Of a stretch of DNA of 64,000 nt, positions 33,262 to 43,061 are shown in pieces (within the stretch, counting starts at the first letter, position 1; every line of letters starts with the position of its first letter). The notes beneath the pieces are model-generated. The model did no database searches, had not been told where the DNA came from, and saw nothing but the letters and a program-made list of their open reading frames with translations. Source of the stretch: an uncultured Bacteroidales bacterium (GTDB lineage: Bacteria > Bacteroidota > Bacteroidia > Bacteroidales > F082). The DNA lies in assembly GCA_947307415.1 (NCBI GenBank), contig CAMZJA010000011.1, forward strand, positions 1-64,000, read 5' to 3'. The position numbers were made by a program, and so were the translations under genes.

Positions 33262-33840
33262 TTATTCCTCGGTGTCGAGCCATTCCCACTCGGTGGGTAG
33301 GGTGGCCTTGCGCTTGGTGCAGTCGTCGGATTTGCACTTGAAACCGATTTCGTTCTTGTTAAATCTAACCTCATAAAGACCTTTGACATCTTTGCAAGGG
33401 TCTTTTTTATTTATGAAAGTGATCAAATCGCCGTCAACGCTGTAAGTTCCGATGATTGCCGCATCGCTGTCGACACCCATGAAATCGAGACGGTATTCCT
33501 TGTTTTTCATTGTCAGAACAGCGCCGCCTGTGGTGCTCATCCATGTGCCTGTGATGCTTTTCTCCACAGCTTTTGTCTCGGCGGCTTTCTTCGCCTGTTT
33601 CTTGTCTTTTTCAACAGGTTTTTCTGTTTTTGTCTTCTGATTTTCAACGACTTGTGATGTCGTGGTCTCTGCTTTTACCTTGTCTGCTGAAGGTCTTGTA
33701 AATTTAAAAATAAAGAAGGCCACAAATATCAAAATGAAGATTATCACTAAGATTTTTGTGATGATATTTCCTGACTTTTTCTTCTTTGAAGAGCCTTTTT
33801 TCTTAGGCTTGCTTATAGGTTTTTTAACTTTTTTTGCCAT
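33262..33840 (-). CDS. Membrane-anchored hypothetical protein with lysine-rich N-terminus
   Basis: A 192-residue protein. A 24-residue cytosolic tail very rich in Lys (KKxKKPISKPKKK type) precedes one membrane helix (about 27-47). A charged, low-complexity linker (about 50-95) leads to a compact domain (about 96-192) with ITGTWMSTTGGAVLTMKNK and GTYSVDGDLITF, a small beta-barrel lipocalin-like pattern seen in many Bacteroidetes lipoproteins. Four cysteines near the end may form disulphides. No function is known. Confidence 0.7.
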   Translation of the reverse strand: MAKKVKKPISKPKKKGSSKKKKSGNIITKILVIIFILIFVAFFIFKFTRPSADKVKAETTTSQVVENQKTKTEKPVEKDKKQAKKAAETKAVEKSITGTWMSTTGGAVLTMKNKEYRLDFMGVDSDAAIIGTYSVDGDLITFINKKDPCKDVKGLYEVRFNKNEIGFKCKSDDCTKRKATLPTEWEWLDTEE

Positions 33841-33943
33841 GATTATTATGAATTTTGTGACAATGCAAAAATAACAATTTTTTATAATTTAACGTAAAAT
33901 GTCGCCATAAATTTTGTAATTTTGCACCGAAAATTTAACGACC

Positions 33944-35518
33944 ATGCAGGAAACAATTCTGATTTTAGATTTCGGTTCGCAGGTGACACAGCTCATCGGT
34001 CGCCGTTTGCGCGAGCTCAATGTTTATTGCGAGATTCATCCTTACAACAAAATCCTTGAAATTACTAGCGATATCAAAGGCGTGATTTTGAGCGGAAGTC
34101 CATCGTCGGTGCGTGACGACAAGGCACCTTTTGCCGATTTGTCGAACATAAAAGGCCGTCTGCCGTTGCTCGGAATTTGCTATGGAGCGCAGTTTATGGC
34201 TCATCATTTCGGAGGCGAGGTAAACTCTTCGTTGGCAAGGGAATACGGCCGCGCTATGCTGACGGTTGTGGAGGAAGACAACATTCTCTTCCGTGGTGTT
34301 TCAAAGACCTCACAAGTGTGGATGTCGCACGGCGACACCATCGCCCGTCTGCCTAAAAACGCTCACGTCATCGCCAAAACCGACGACGTTGAAAACGCCG
34401 CTTACAAAATCGATGGCGAGGACACTTGGGCGGTGCAGTTCCATCCTGAGGTGTTCCACAGCAAGGAAGGCCCGAAGATGCTTGAAAACTTCGCAATGAA
34501 CATTTGTGGCTGTCATGGTAACTGGACTCCTGACTCGTTTATCGACACAACAGTCGAAGCAATGCGCGCAAAACTTGGAAACGACAAGGTTATCCTGGGT
34601 CTTTCGGGCGGCGTCGACAGCACCGTTGCCGCTGTGTTGCTCAACAAGGCTATTGGTAAAAATCTGACATGTATCTTCGTCGACAACGGACTTCTCCGCA
34701 AAAACGAGTTTGAAGACGTTCTCGATTCATATAAAGACTTGGGTCTCAACGTGATAGGCGTTCATGCCGGCAATCTCTTCTTAAGCAAACTCGCTGGCGT
34801 GACCGACCCTGAGGCAAAACGTAAGGCTATCGGCTCAACATTTATCGACGTTTTCGAGGCTGAAGCAAAGAAGATTGAAGGCGCTAAATGGCTCGCCCAA
34901 GGCACCATCTATCCTGATGTTATCGAGAGTGTGAGCGTCAACGGACCGAGCTGCAAAATCAAGTCGCATCACAACGTGGGCGGACTCCCGGAAAAGATGA
35001 ACCTCAAGATTGTGGAGCCGCTTCGCACATTGTTCAAAGACGAAGTTCGTCGTGTGGGTCGCGCATTAGGCATCAAACGCGAGCTCGTTGGCCGTCATCC
35101 TTTCCCGGGACCGAGCCTCGGAATCCGTATCTTGGGCGAAGTGACAGAAGAGAAACTCCGCATCCTTCGCGATGCCGACGACATCTTTATCCGTGGCTTG
35201 CGCGAATGGAAATGCGAGCTGCCGAGTGCTTCTTATCCTAACGAGATGGCCGACAACCTCTACGATAGCATCTGGCAAGCCGGCACAATGCTTCTTCCTG
35301 TGAAGAGCGTCGGCGTGATGGGTGATGAGCGCAGCTACGAATACACCATCGCCTTGCGCGCTGTCATCTCAACCGACGGTATGACCGCCGACTGGGTGCA
35401 TCTGCCTTACGAGTTTATGGCAAAGGTGTCGAACGACATCATCAACAAGGTGAAAGGCGTTAACCGCGTGTGCTACGACATCTCATCCAAGCCGCCAGCG
35501 ACGATAGAGTGGGAGTAG
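33944..35518 (+). CDS. guaA: GMP synthase (glutamine-hydrolysing)
   Basis: A 524-residue enzyme converting XMP to GMP. The class I glutamine amidotransferase domain (1-195) has Cys79 in LGICYGAQ and the His/Glu pair in QFHPEVFHS. The ATP-pyrophosphatase domain has the P-loop [10 protein letters not shown] (about 219-228), and the C-terminal dimerisation domain follows with KPPATIEWE at the end. The promoter is TAATTTTG at 33917-33924. The last 46 bases overlap the convergent rmuC gene. Confidence 0.97.
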   Translation: MQETILILDFGSQVTQLIGRRLRELNVYCEIHPYNKILEITSDIKGVILSGSPSSVRDDKAPFADLSNIKGRLPLLGICYGAQFMAHHFGGEVNSSLAREYGRAMLTVVEEDNILFRGVSKTSQVWMSHGDTIARLPKNAHVIAKTDDVENAAYKIDGEDTWAVQFHPEVFHSKEGPKMLENFAMNICGCHGNWTPDSFIDTTVEAMRAKLGNDKVILGLSGGVDSTVAAVLLNKAIGKNLTCIFVDNGLLRKNEFEDVLDSYKDLGLNVIGVHAGNLFLSKLAGVTDPEAKRKAIGSTFIDVFEAEAKKIEGAKWLAQGTIYPDVIESVSVNGPSCKIKSHHNVGGLPEKMNLKIVEPLRTLFKDEVRRVGRALGIKRELVGRHPFPGPSLGIRILGEVTEEKLRILRDADDIFIRGLREWKCELPSASYPNEMADNLYDSIWQAGTMLLPVKSVGVMGDERSYEYTIALRAVISTDGMTADWVHLPYEFMAKVSNDIINKVKGVNRVCYDISSKPPATIEWE

Positions 35519-36858
35519 GAGTCGTCTGAAACCTCATTCAATGATTTTATTGGGTTTTTCGCATTCTTTGCACCGAGTTTAATCAACTTATTGGCAGTGG
35601 TGATAATGCTGTGACCTGTCGGCGACAGCTTGTCTTTGCCATTGGAATAAGCACTGTTGGCTTTGTCAAGAGCGGCGCCTAACGCGTCGTAATGTTTCAT
35701 GAACAACCCAACACGGTCAATCATCTCGTTGGCCAGTTCGAACACCTTCTCCTGGTTTTGCGCCTGGACAATCTGAGTCCACGTCAGCTTCACTATCTTC
35801 AGAGCGCCAAACAGACTCTGCTCGTCGGTGATGTACACATTTTTGTTGGCAGCACTGCGCCACAAGTCTGGTTCCGAGTTCAAGGCTGTCCACAACGCTC
35901 CTGCCATCGGGACGAACATTATGACATAGCCTGCGGTTACCTTTGGAGGCTGAACATACGAAGAATAGTCCTTCTCGGCAAGCTCTTTCACGTGTTTCTT
36001 GATGCTCTCGATATGCGCCTTGAGATGAGCGTTCCTTTCGGCCTCATTTTCCGCGTTAACATAGTCAATATACGCTGTGAGTGATACTTTCGAGTCGATG
36101 ATGACCTCGCGACGGTCGTCGAGATGCAGAATCACATCGGGACGCAATAATCTGCCGTCTTCGGTGCGAATAACCGACTGCGTCTCGAAATGCACGCCTT
36201 TTGTGAGGCCTTGCGACGACAACAGCTCTTCGAGCACCGTCTCCCCCCAGTCGCCTTGAATCTTGCTGCCGTGTTTGAATGCCGCTGCCAGCTCGTCGGC
36301 GCTCTTGCGCGCGGCATCGCTGTGCTCCATGAGGTTGCGTATCTGCTGTCTCATCTCACCGCTGCGTTCGGCCTGCTCCTTGCTGCCTTCCTCCATTGCT
36401 TTTTTAAGCTCTACTATGTTGTCTTTCAATGGCTTAACAATCTGGCCGATGCTCTCGCTACTTGCTTCGGAGAACTCTTTCTGACGGGCCTTGAGCATCT
36501 CTCCGGTCTCTGCTTTCACCTGCGCGCTGACTTTGTTGATGGTCTCGTCAAAACGTTTTTGAAGCGATTCCATGTTTTCCAGGTTGCGTTTCTGCCATTC
36601 ATCTTTTGCTACTTGCATCTGACGCTGGCCTTCAGCTTTTGCCTCTTCAATATCATTCAAAAGCTCCTCGATACGTTGTTTAGAGTGCTCCAGCTCTGCC
36701 TCCAGCTTTGTCAGCTCAACCTTGAAAGCGGTCTCCATCTGCATTTTCGCCGCCTGTTCGGCCTGAGCCACACGCGATTTTATGATGTTTTTTGTAACAA
36801 ATACAGCAATAATTGTTGCAACGACAGCTCCTCCCAAAAATGAAAACAAAATCTCCAT
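35473..36858 (-). CDS. rmuC: DNA recombination protein RmuC
   Basis: A 461-residue protein. An N-terminal membrane segment (about 3-22) and a long coiled coil (about 30-190) lead into the RmuC nuclease-like domain (about 195-410) with GNWGE-type [21 protein letters not shown] and [12 protein letters not shown], where Asp and Lys form a PD-(D/E)XK-like site. RmuC limits rearrangements between inverted repeats. That is of interest in a genome with so many palindromes. The C-terminal tail overlaps the 3' end of guaA by 46 bases. Confidence 0.94.
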   Translation of the reverse strand: MEILFSFLGGAVVATIIAVFVTKNIIKSRVAQAEQAAKMQMETAFKVELTKLEAELEHSKQRIEELLNDIEEAKAEGQRQMQVAKDEWQKRNLENMESLQKRFDETINKVSAQVKAETGEMLKARQKEFSEASSESIGQIVKPLKDNIVELKKAMEEGSKEQAERSGEMRQQIRNLMEHSDAARKSADELAAAFKHGSKIQGDWGETVLEELLSSQGLTKGVHFETQSVIRTEDGRLLRPDVILHLDDRREVIIDSKVSLTAYIDYVNAENEAERNAHLKAHIESIKKHVKELAEKDYSSYVQPPKVTAGYVIMFVPMAGALWTALNSEPDLWRSAANKNVYITDEQSLFGALKIVKLTWTQIVQAQNQEKVFELANEMIDRVGLFMKHYDALGAALDKANSAYSNGKDKLSPTGHSIITTANKLIKLGAKNAKNPIKSLNEVSDDSYSHSIVAGGLDEMS

Positions 36859-36985
36859 ATACCTGATTGTTAAATTTTTTTAGTTATTTCCAACTGCAAA
36901 GATAAGTAAAAAATGAATTTTTTGCATCAATTTCGTTAGATTTTTACAAATTTTGTATCTTTGCACCCGATAAATATATATAAGT

Positions 36986-37942
36986 ATGACTAAACAAATC
37001 AACTGGAAACAGGAAATAATCTCTTACGCCTTCCTTATCTTCGGAAGCGCTTTGTTCGCTGTGGGCGACGTGATGTTTGTTAACCCTTATCACCTCGCGC
37101 CGGGCGGCACTTACGGTCTCTCCAACGTGCTCAACGCGTTGTATCCTTGGAAAGTGTCATTGTACGCTATCTGCATGGATATCCCGCTGCTCATCATCGG
37201 AACGTGGATTCTGGGTCCGAAATTCGGATTCAAGACCATTCTTTCGACAATCCTGATCTTCGCATGCACATTCCTCTTGGAAACGACATGGGGTTATGAT
37301 CCTGTCATTTATGAGTTTAAACATGTGTTTGCCGAAGGCGAGGCCATCGACAAGTCGATGCTCGAAATCCTTGGCACCGACACATATTTCAAACCTGACT
37401 ACTTCCTCAATACCCTTGTCTCAGGCGGCATCTACGGTCTTGCCATCGGCTTTGTGTTCAAGTCGGGAGCCACATCGGGCGGCAGCGACATTATCTCAAT
37501 GATTTTGCACAAATATACTAAGATTTCACTTGGAACGTTAGTAATGATAGTCGACTCGTGCATCACCTTGACATCACTCTTGCTCGGCGAGATCCGTCTC
37601 CCGATCTACTCAATCCTCCTGATTGTGGTCGAAAGCAAGATCATCGACCTCATCGTCGACGGTGTCAAGAGCTACAAGACGGCGTTCATCATCACCGATA
37701 AGATTGACGATGTGAGAAAATATATCATCGAAGATCTGGATAGAGGTGGCACATGCTTCGTCGGTACAGGTCTCTTCAAAGGCCAGGAGCGTAAGATGAT
37801 CTACACCAACCTCGACCGCGCCGATTTGATCAAACTTAAGATGAGCTTGCGCGACATCGACCCTAACGCGTTCGTCAACGTGATTGAGAGCGCTGAGGTT
37901 ATGGGTAACGGCTTTGTGCCGCTCCCGCATAAAGAGAAATAA
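36986..37942 (+). CDS. YitT family membrane protein (DUF161/DUF2179)
   Basis: A 318-residue protein with about five N-terminal membrane segments and a cytosolic DUF2179 domain (about 225-305: KTAFIITDKIDDVRKYIIED, GGTCFVGTGLFKG and MIYTNLDRADLIKLK). The membrane part shows NPYHLAPGGTYGLSN and SGATSGGSDIIS, the YitT signatures. The transport substrate is unknown. The promoter is TATCTTTG at 36956-36963. The stop overlaps the next ATG (TAATG), so the three genes 36986-39937 form an operon. Confidence 0.9.
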   Translation: MTKQINWKQEIISYAFLIFGSALFAVGDVMFVNPYHLAPGGTYGLSNVLNALYPWKVSLYAICMDIPLLIIGTWILGPKFGFKTILSTILIFACTFLLETTWGYDPVIYEFKHVFAEGEAIDKSMLEILGTDTYFKPDYFLNTLVSGGIYGLAIGFVFKSGATSGGSDIISMILHKYTKISLGTLVMIVDSCITLTSLLLGEIRLPIYSILLIVVESKIIDLIVDGVKSYKTAFIITDKIDDVRKYIIEDLDRGGTCFVGTGLFKGQERKMIYTNLDRADLIKLKMSLRDIDPNAFVNVIESAEVMGNGFVPLPHKEK

Positions 37943-39279
37943 TGTTTAAAAGACTTTTAAATATTGCGATTTGCCTGTTTGTCTTGGCTTCTGCGGAAGT
38001 CAAGGCACAGCAGGACACTTGTCGCGTCGCGCTCATGGTGCCTCTTTACCTTGAGCAGGTCGACCAAACGTTTCTTGGTGCCGAGCCTTCAAACAAGACG
38101 CTTAACACCAAACCGTTCTCGTTCCTTCATTTCTACGAGGGTTTCATGATCGCCGCCGACTCAGTGGTGAGCAGCCGTGGCATGAACCTCGACCTTAAAG
38201 TCTACGACGTCGACAACACCATCAGCAAGGCCGACTCGGCAATCGTCGACCCTTGGCTTGCCACCGCCGACCTTATCGTCGGACCGTTCCACCTGAAGCC
38301 GTTCAACGTGGTGAAGCAGTTTGCGTCGGAACACAACATCCCGATAGTGAATCCTATTACACAACGCTCTGAAATTGTTGATAATCAGCCGAATGTGATA
38401 AAGGTGAAGCCGTCGCTTGAGAGCCAACTCCAACCGCTCGACAGCCTCCTTAAGAGTTATTATCATTCGAATAATATCTTTATAATAAGGAAAGACAAAT
38501 ACGCCGACACTACCGTTATCAACAAGATCAATGAAATAGCATTGCGTAATATCGATTCTTGCTCTTACATTGATAATCAATACATTGTGAGTGTTATTAA
38601 AAAACATCACAAGAGGTGGAAATATCTTAAAGTCGACTTTGAAGCCTCTGATTATCTGACAGATAACATCAGTCTCGATGTCGATTCGTTGCGCAGGTAT
38701 ATCGACGACAGTACGCTTTTCCATAACAGGGTCGTGAATATCAATTACGAGCGCGACAGCCTTAATTTTGTGAAAGATTACGCGTCTTCGATGAGGAACA
38801 ACCTCTTCATCGTTTACGGCAATGATAAGGTCTTCGCCAACGAGATTGTAAATAAAGTCACAAAACTCACTGAGCATTACCCGCTTACAGTGATTCTTCT
38901 GCCCGAATGGAGCAAGTTTGACCGACTTTTCAACGAAAATCTGATGAAGATGCATGCCATTTATTTTGATGACAACTACATTGATTATCAGAATATTAGA
39001 GTAGAAAGCTTCATCTGTAAGTTTAGAAACCGATATAACACCGAGCCGACCGACAACGCTTTCGAGGGCTTCGACATCGGCTGGTATTTCCTCAATGCCA
39101 TCAACTTCTTTGGAGAAGACATGTTGGATCATCTGCCATATTACGACATTCCTTTGCTTAACACGCGCTTCAACTTCCAAAAAAATGATGAAAACTCAGG
39201 TTTTGAGAATACGTTCTGGAATGTTTATCAGTTTAAAGGATACAATAAAGTTGTATTGAAAACGGGTTATGACAAATAA
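37942..39279 (+). CDS. Exported periplasmic-binding-protein-like protein
   Basis: A 445-residue exported protein with a signal peptide ending around residue 22 (SAEVKAQ). The mature part has the type I periplasmic-binding fold seen in Bacteroidetes relatives, some of which carry LysM domains: VALMVPLYLEQ at the start, FYEGFMIAAD, ADLIVGPFHLKPF, and later NAFEGFDIGWYFL. No LysM domain is present. It may bind cell-wall fragments or small molecules. It overlaps both neighbours (TAATG with YitT and 11 bases with the MORN lipoprotein). Confidence 0.78.
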   Translation: MFKRLLNIAICLFVLASAEVKAQQDTCRVALMVPLYLEQVDQTFLGAEPSNKTLNTKPFSFLHFYEGFMIAADSVVSSRGMNLDLKVYDVDNTISKADSAIVDPWLATADLIVGPFHLKPFNVVKQFASEHNIPIVNPITQRSEIVDNQPNVIKVKPSLESQLQPLDSLLKSYYHSNNIFIIRKDKYADTTVINKINEIALRNIDSCSYIDNQYIVSVIKKHHKRWKYLKVDFEASDYLTDNISLDVDSLRRYIDDSTLFHNRVVNINYERDSLNFVKDYASSMRNNLFIVYGNDKVFANEIVNKVTKLTEHYPLTVILLPEWSKFDRLFNENLMKMHAIYFDDNYIDYQNIRVESFICKFRNRYNTEPTDNAFEGFDIGWYFLNAINFFGEDMLDHLPYYDIPLLNTRFNFQKNDENSGFENTFWNVYQFKGYNKVVLKTGYDK

Positions 39280-39937
39280 GTTTTTTTTATCAATATTATT
39301 GATAATCAGTGCGTTTCTTTCTTCTTGCACGGAAAAGGACGATGCTGTAAAATCTTATTGGAGCGACGGAAAACTGAAATCTGAGCTGCGTTACACCGAC
39401 GGCAAGCTCGATGGCATTTGCAAATGGTATTACAGCAACGGGAACCCTTCGATGGAGGTCACTTATTCGATGAATGCTCTTAACGGTGAAGCCATGAGGT
39501 GGTATGAGAATGGAGCGCTTGAAGAAAAAGGTTATTACAAAGACAATCAATACGATGGAGTGGTGGAGGAGTACAATGTTTTCGGCACTCTTACGAAGAA
39601 ATCCACTTACAAAGCCGGCGTTTTGAACGGTCCGTTTTTGCAATATTATGAAAATGGCAAGCCTTTCGTTGAGGGTGAATATCTCGATGGTATGATGCAT
39701 GGCGGCTGGATTATGTATTATCCCGATGGAAGCATAGGCAGCAATGCTGTTTACGACAGGGGTACAGGAGTGCAGCAAGGCTTCGCTGAGGGTGGACTTT
39801 ACAAGAATGCTTTGATCCATTATAAGGATAATGTCAAGCACGGGAAGGAGATTCGTTACGACATTAACGGAAATGTCACCGAAATTCTGCTTTGGGATAA
39901 TGGGGAATATATTGGAAATGAATCTGTTGCAAAATAA
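39269..39937 (+). CDS. MORN-repeat (YwqK-type) lipoprotein
   Basis: A 222-residue lipoprotein with lipobox LSSC, Cys20. From residue 30 on it has about seven MORN/YwqK-like repeats of the form GxxxWYYxNGxxxxxxxYxxG, such as DGICKWYYSNGNPSMEV and NGPFLQYYENGKP. These repeats build an extended beta sheet. Despite the name antitoxin given to YwqK relatives, no toxin is nearby; an envelope-associated role is more likely. It overlaps the preceding gene by 11 bases. Confidence 0.85.
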   Translation: MTNKFFLSILLIISAFLSSCTEKDDAVKSYWSDGKLKSELRYTDGKLDGICKWYYSNGNPSMEVTYSMNALNGEAMRWYENGALEEKGYYKDNQYDGVVEEYNVFGTLTKKSTYKAGVLNGPFLQYYENGKPFVEGEYLDGMMHGGWIMYYPDGSIGSNAVYDRGTGVQQGFAEGGLYKNALIHYKDNVKHGKEIRYDINGNVTEILLWDNGEYIGNESVAK

Positions 39938-40069
39938 TTGACGATAATAAAAATATTTTTTGAAAATAATTGTTAATTATAAAATAAAGTACTAATTTTG
40001 CAGAAAATTTTAAAGGAAAATTAACAGAAAAATTAATAAACGTATTAACAAACTTTAAATACAAAAGTA

Positions 40070-41413
40070 ATGAAAGTACAAACTATCATGGAAAACCTGG
40101 AAAAGAAACATCCAGGCGAAAAAGAGTATTTGCAAGCAGTTCGCGAAGTGCTCGAATCAATCGAAGAAGTTTACAACAAGCATCCAGAATTTGAGGCTGC
40201 AAAGATCGTTGAACGTTTAGTTGAACCAGATCGCATCTTCACATTCCGCGTGACATGGGTTGACGACAAAGGTCAGGTGCAGGTTAACTTAGGTTACCGT
40301 GTACAGTACAACGCCGCTCTCGGCGCATACAAAGGCGGTCTCCGTTTCCACCCAGCAGTGAACGTTTCAATGCTTAAGTTCTTAGGTTTCGAACAGATCT
40401 TCAAGAACTCATTGACAAACCTCCCACTCGGTGGCGGTAAAGGTGGTGCTGACTTCGACCCAACAGGAAAATCAGACGCTGAAATCATGCGTTTCTGCCA
40501 GGCTTTCATGTATGAGCTTTGGAGAAACATCGGTGCTGACCAGGATTCACCAGCTGGTGACGTCGGTGTTGGCGGCCGTGAAATCGGTTACCTCTATGGT
40601 GCTTACAAGAAACTCGCTCGCGAGCACAGCACAGGCGCTCTTACAGGCAAGAGCTATGGCTGGGGTGGTTCTTTGATCCGTCCAGAAGCAACAGGTTTCG
40701 GTGCTATGTACTATGTCGACCGCATGGTTCACCAGAAAGGTGAGACAATGCAGGGCAAGAAAGTCGCTCTCTCAGGCTTCGGTAACGTGGCATGGGGTGC
40801 AGCTATCAAAGCTACAGAACTCGGCGCTAAAGTCGTCGCTATCTCTGGCCCAGACGGCGTTTGCGAAATCGCTGACGGTATCACAAGCGAGATGATCGAC
40901 TACATGCTCGACATGCGTGCTTCTAACCGTAACAAGGTTCAGGATATGGCCGACAAATTCCCAGGCAAAGCTAAATTCACCGCTGGTAAGAAAGCTTGGA
41001 CAGTGAAATGCGATATCGCATGCCCATGCGCATTCCAGAATGAAATGGCTGAAGAAGATGCTAAAGAATTGATCAAGAACGGCGTACAGTATGTCGCTGA
41101 AGTTTCTAACATGGGTTGCCAGCCAGGCGCAATCGAGGCTATCCAGAAAGCTGGTATCCCATTCGCTCCAGGTAAGGCTGTCAACGCAGGTGGTGTTGCT
41201 ACATCAGGTCTCGAGATCTGCCAGAACGCAGCTCACATCAACTGGACAGCTCCAGAAGTTGACCAGAAACTCCACAAGATCATGAACGACATTTATGACA
41301 TGTGCGTTGAGTATGGTAAACAGGCTGACGGTACTATCAACTACGTGAAGGGCGCTAACATCGCCGGCTTCATGCGCGTTGCAAAAGCTATGTTAGCTCA
41401 GGGTATCATCTAA
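40070..41413 (+). CDS. gdhA: NADP-type glutamate dehydrogenase
   Basis: A 447-residue hexameric type I glutamate dehydrogenase that assimilates ammonium by reductive amination of 2-oxoglutarate. It has KGGLRFHP, the active-site PLGGGKGGADFDP (about 122-134) with catalytic Lys, PAGDVGVGGREIGY, and the Rossmann GFGNVAWGAA (about 237-246). The promoter is TAATTTTG at 39993-40000. Codons are strongly biased toward a small set, as expected for a highly expressed gene. The stop TAA begins a TTAGAC array. Confidence 0.97.
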   Translation: MKVQTIMENLEKKHPGEKEYLQAVREVLESIEEVYNKHPEFEAAKIVERLVEPDRIFTFRVTWVDDKGQVQVNLGYRVQYNAALGAYKGGLRFHPAVNVSMLKFLGFEQIFKNSLTNLPLGGGKGGADFDPTGKSDAEIMRFCQAFMYELWRNIGADQDSPAGDVGVGGREIGYLYGAYKKLAREHSTGALTGKSYGWGGSLIRPEATGFGAMYYVDRMVHQKGETMQGKKVALSGFGNVAWGAAIKATELGAKVVAISGPDGVCEIADGITSEMIDYMLDMRASNRNKVQDMADKFPGKAKFTAGKKAWTVKCDIACPCAFQNEMAEEDAKELIKNGVQYVAEVSNMGCQPGAIEAIQKAGIPFAPGKAVNAGGVATSGLEICQNAAHINWTAPEVDQKLHKIMNDIYDMCVEYGKQADGTINYVKGANIAGFMRVAKAMLAQGII

Positions 41414-41535
41414 TCTTTAGACTTTAGTCATTAGACCTTAGTCTTTAGACATTAGACTTTAGTAGAGACGTCACATTGTGGCGTCTCTATTTTTATTCAA
41501 AAAACTCAGGTCTAAAGTCTAACGTCTAAGGTCTT
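41411..41535. repeat. Composite heptad array with nested palindrome after gdhA
   Basis: TTAGAC units run from the gdhA stop codon (41411-41462). A GTAGAGAC-type palindrome (41463-41489) follows, followed by a T run. A GTCTAAN arm (41508-41535) closes the unit, and the hydE promoter TATCTTTG (41542-41549) follows 7 bases later. The element can fold as a large cruciform or terminator. Confidence 0.85.
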
Positions 41536-41564
41536 TTTTATTATCTTTGCAAAAAATATTTTTA

Positions 41565-42644
41565 ATGCTATCATTCGACGAAATATTATCAAAAAGCGAG
41601 TTCACCCACGAGGAGCTGAAAACCCTTCTTGCCGCGGAAGGCGAGGAGATGTCTCGTCTTTTCGATAAGGCGCTTAAAACCAAGCTCAAATATATTGATA
41701 ATTACGTTCATCTCCGTGGCTTGATTGAATACAGCAACCGCTGTGCGAAATATTGCCTCTATTGCGGTGTCCGTTGCAAAAACACCAAGGTTGAGCGTTA
41801 TACGCTGAGCGATGAGGAAGTGCTCGAATGCGCACATTTAGCACATGATTTGGGTTACGGTTCTGTCGCAATCCAAAGCGGCGAGCGTGATGATAAGGAA
41901 TTCGTCGATAAAATCGAATATCTCGTCAAGGAAATCAAGAAAATCGACAACGGAAGCCTCGGAATCACGCTTTCGTTGGGCGAACAAACTGAAGAGACCT
42001 ACCGCCGTTGGTTTGAAGCCGGTGCGCACCGTTATCTGCTGAGAATTGAAGCCTCCGATGAGGATTTGTATTATAAGATTCATCCAAAAGATAAAAAACA
42101 CGATTTTCATAAACGTCTCGCTTGTATCGATTCGCTGTTAAGTATTGGTTATCAAACAGGTACCGGCGTTATGGTGGGTCTTCCGTTCCAAACTCTCGAT
42201 AACCTCGCGGATGACTTGCTTTTCTTCAAGAAAAAAGACGTTGCCATGGTTGGCATGGGCCCATTTATCCCTCATCCCGACACACCTCTTTATCAATATA
42301 AAGACCAGATTCCTTCGGCAAAAGACCGCATGAATCTCACTTTGAAGATGATTGCCGTTCTTCGCCTCATGATGCCCGAAATCAACATGGTGGCGGCCAC
42401 TGCAAACCAAACCGTTGACCCGCTCGGACGTGAGAAAGCCATCATGGTGGGAGCCAACGTCATCATGCCGAACCTCACACCAAACGAGTTTCGTGAGAAT
42501 TATCTCATCTATCCCGACAAGGCCTGCGTCAAAGACAAACCCGACCAATGCCAAACATGTTTGGATTTACGCATGGAATCGATAGGGCATAAGGTGTTGT
42601 ATAACGCCTGGGGAGACTCAAAAGCATTTACAAAAAGCCATTAG
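41565..42644 (+). CDS. hydE: [FeFe]-hydrogenase maturase HydE (radical SAM)
   Basis: A 359-residue radical SAM enzyme. The CX3CX2C cluster is Cys60, Cys64 and Cys67 in NRCAKYCLYCGVR. GVMVGLPFQT and MGPFIPHPDTP are typical of HydE and separate it from biotin synthase. HydE takes part in building the H-cluster with HydG and HydF. The ATG at 41565 is chosen because an earlier in-frame TTG lies inside the TATCTTTG box at 41542-41549. The gene is on the strand opposite to hydG and hydF. Confidence 0.95.
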   Translation: MLSFDEILSKSEFTHEELKTLLAAEGEEMSRLFDKALKTKLKYIDNYVHLRGLIEYSNRCAKYCLYCGVRCKNTKVERYTLSDEEVLECAHLAHDLGYGSVAIQSGERDDKEFVDKIEYLVKEIKKIDNGSLGITLSLGEQTEETYRRWFEAGAHRYLLRIEASDEDLYYKIHPKDKKHDFHKRLACIDSLLSIGYQTGTGVMVGLPFQTLDNLADDLLFFKKKDVAMVGMGPFIPHPDTPLYQYKDQIPSAKDRMNLTLKMIAVLRLMMPEINMVAATANQTVDPLGREKAIMVGANVIMPNLTPNEFRENYLIYPDKACVKDKPDQCQTCLDLRMESIGHKVLYNAWGDSKAFTKSH

Positions 42645-42650
42645 CCCCCC

Positions 42651-42689
42651 GTCATTTCGACCGAAGCGAAGCGTAGTGGAGAAATCTCG
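42651..42689. repeat. GTCATTTCGA-type repeat, half copy
   Basis: GTCATTTCGACCGAAGCG to GAGAAATCTC, 39 bases, 6 bases after the hydE stop. It corresponds to one half of the palindromes at 3765-3839 and 53054-53134, with GAAGCGAAGCG in the middle. Confidence 0.75.
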
Positions 42690-42758
42690 AAAAAAAACAA
42701 AAAAAGTTACCAATATTTAATAATTGTTAGTAACTTTGCAACGTAAAATTTAAAGAAT

Positions 42759-43061
42759 ATGAAAACAACATCTGTTGCTTTAGGCAGTTATTTTGATGAG
42801 TTTATAGCTTCTGTTATTCAAACAGGCAGGTATAACAATGCCAGTGAGGTAGTGCGAGCCGGGCTTCGTTTGCTTGAAGAGCGTGAGCAGAATGTGGTGC
42901 AATTGAGAAGTGCCATCCGTGAAGGAATTGAAAGTGGCCGAAACGGCAATTTTGACCCTGAAACCAATTTAAACCAACTAAAAGCCAAACATTATGAAAA
43001 AGTATCATCTCACAAACAGGGCTATCCAAGATCTCAACGAGATATGGATTTACACGGTTGA
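42759..43061 (+). CDS. parD: ParD-like antitoxin
   Basis: A 100-residue protein. The ribbon-helix-helix part (TSVALGSYFDEFIASVIQTG, then ASEVVRAGLRLLEERE) and the following helix (LRSAIREGIESG) match CC2985-type ParD antitoxins. The C-terminal 20 residues after KAKHYEK look unlike the family and lie over the start of the toxin gene, giving an unusually long overlap of 68 bases. A readthrough extension is possible. It neutralises ParE and should repress the operon. Confidence 0.88.
   Translation: MKTTSVALGSYFDEFIASVIQTGRYNNASEVVRAGLRLLEEREQNVVQLRSAIREGIESGRNGNFDPETNLNQLKAKHYEKVSSHKQGYPRSQRDMDLHG

Noticed and set aside
39269-39937. MORN lipoprotein as a YwqK antitoxin
   Set aside because: It is a lipoprotein in an operon with envelope proteins and no toxin is present; the name is inherited from distant relatives.
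41547-41564. Upstream TTG start for hydE (similarly at 25375 for the cupin gene, 15246 for the 167-residue protein and 48529 for parC)
   Set aside because: The first three TTG codons lie inside the TAnnTTTG promoter boxes and so are not in the mRNA; for parC an ATG two codons later fits the family better.
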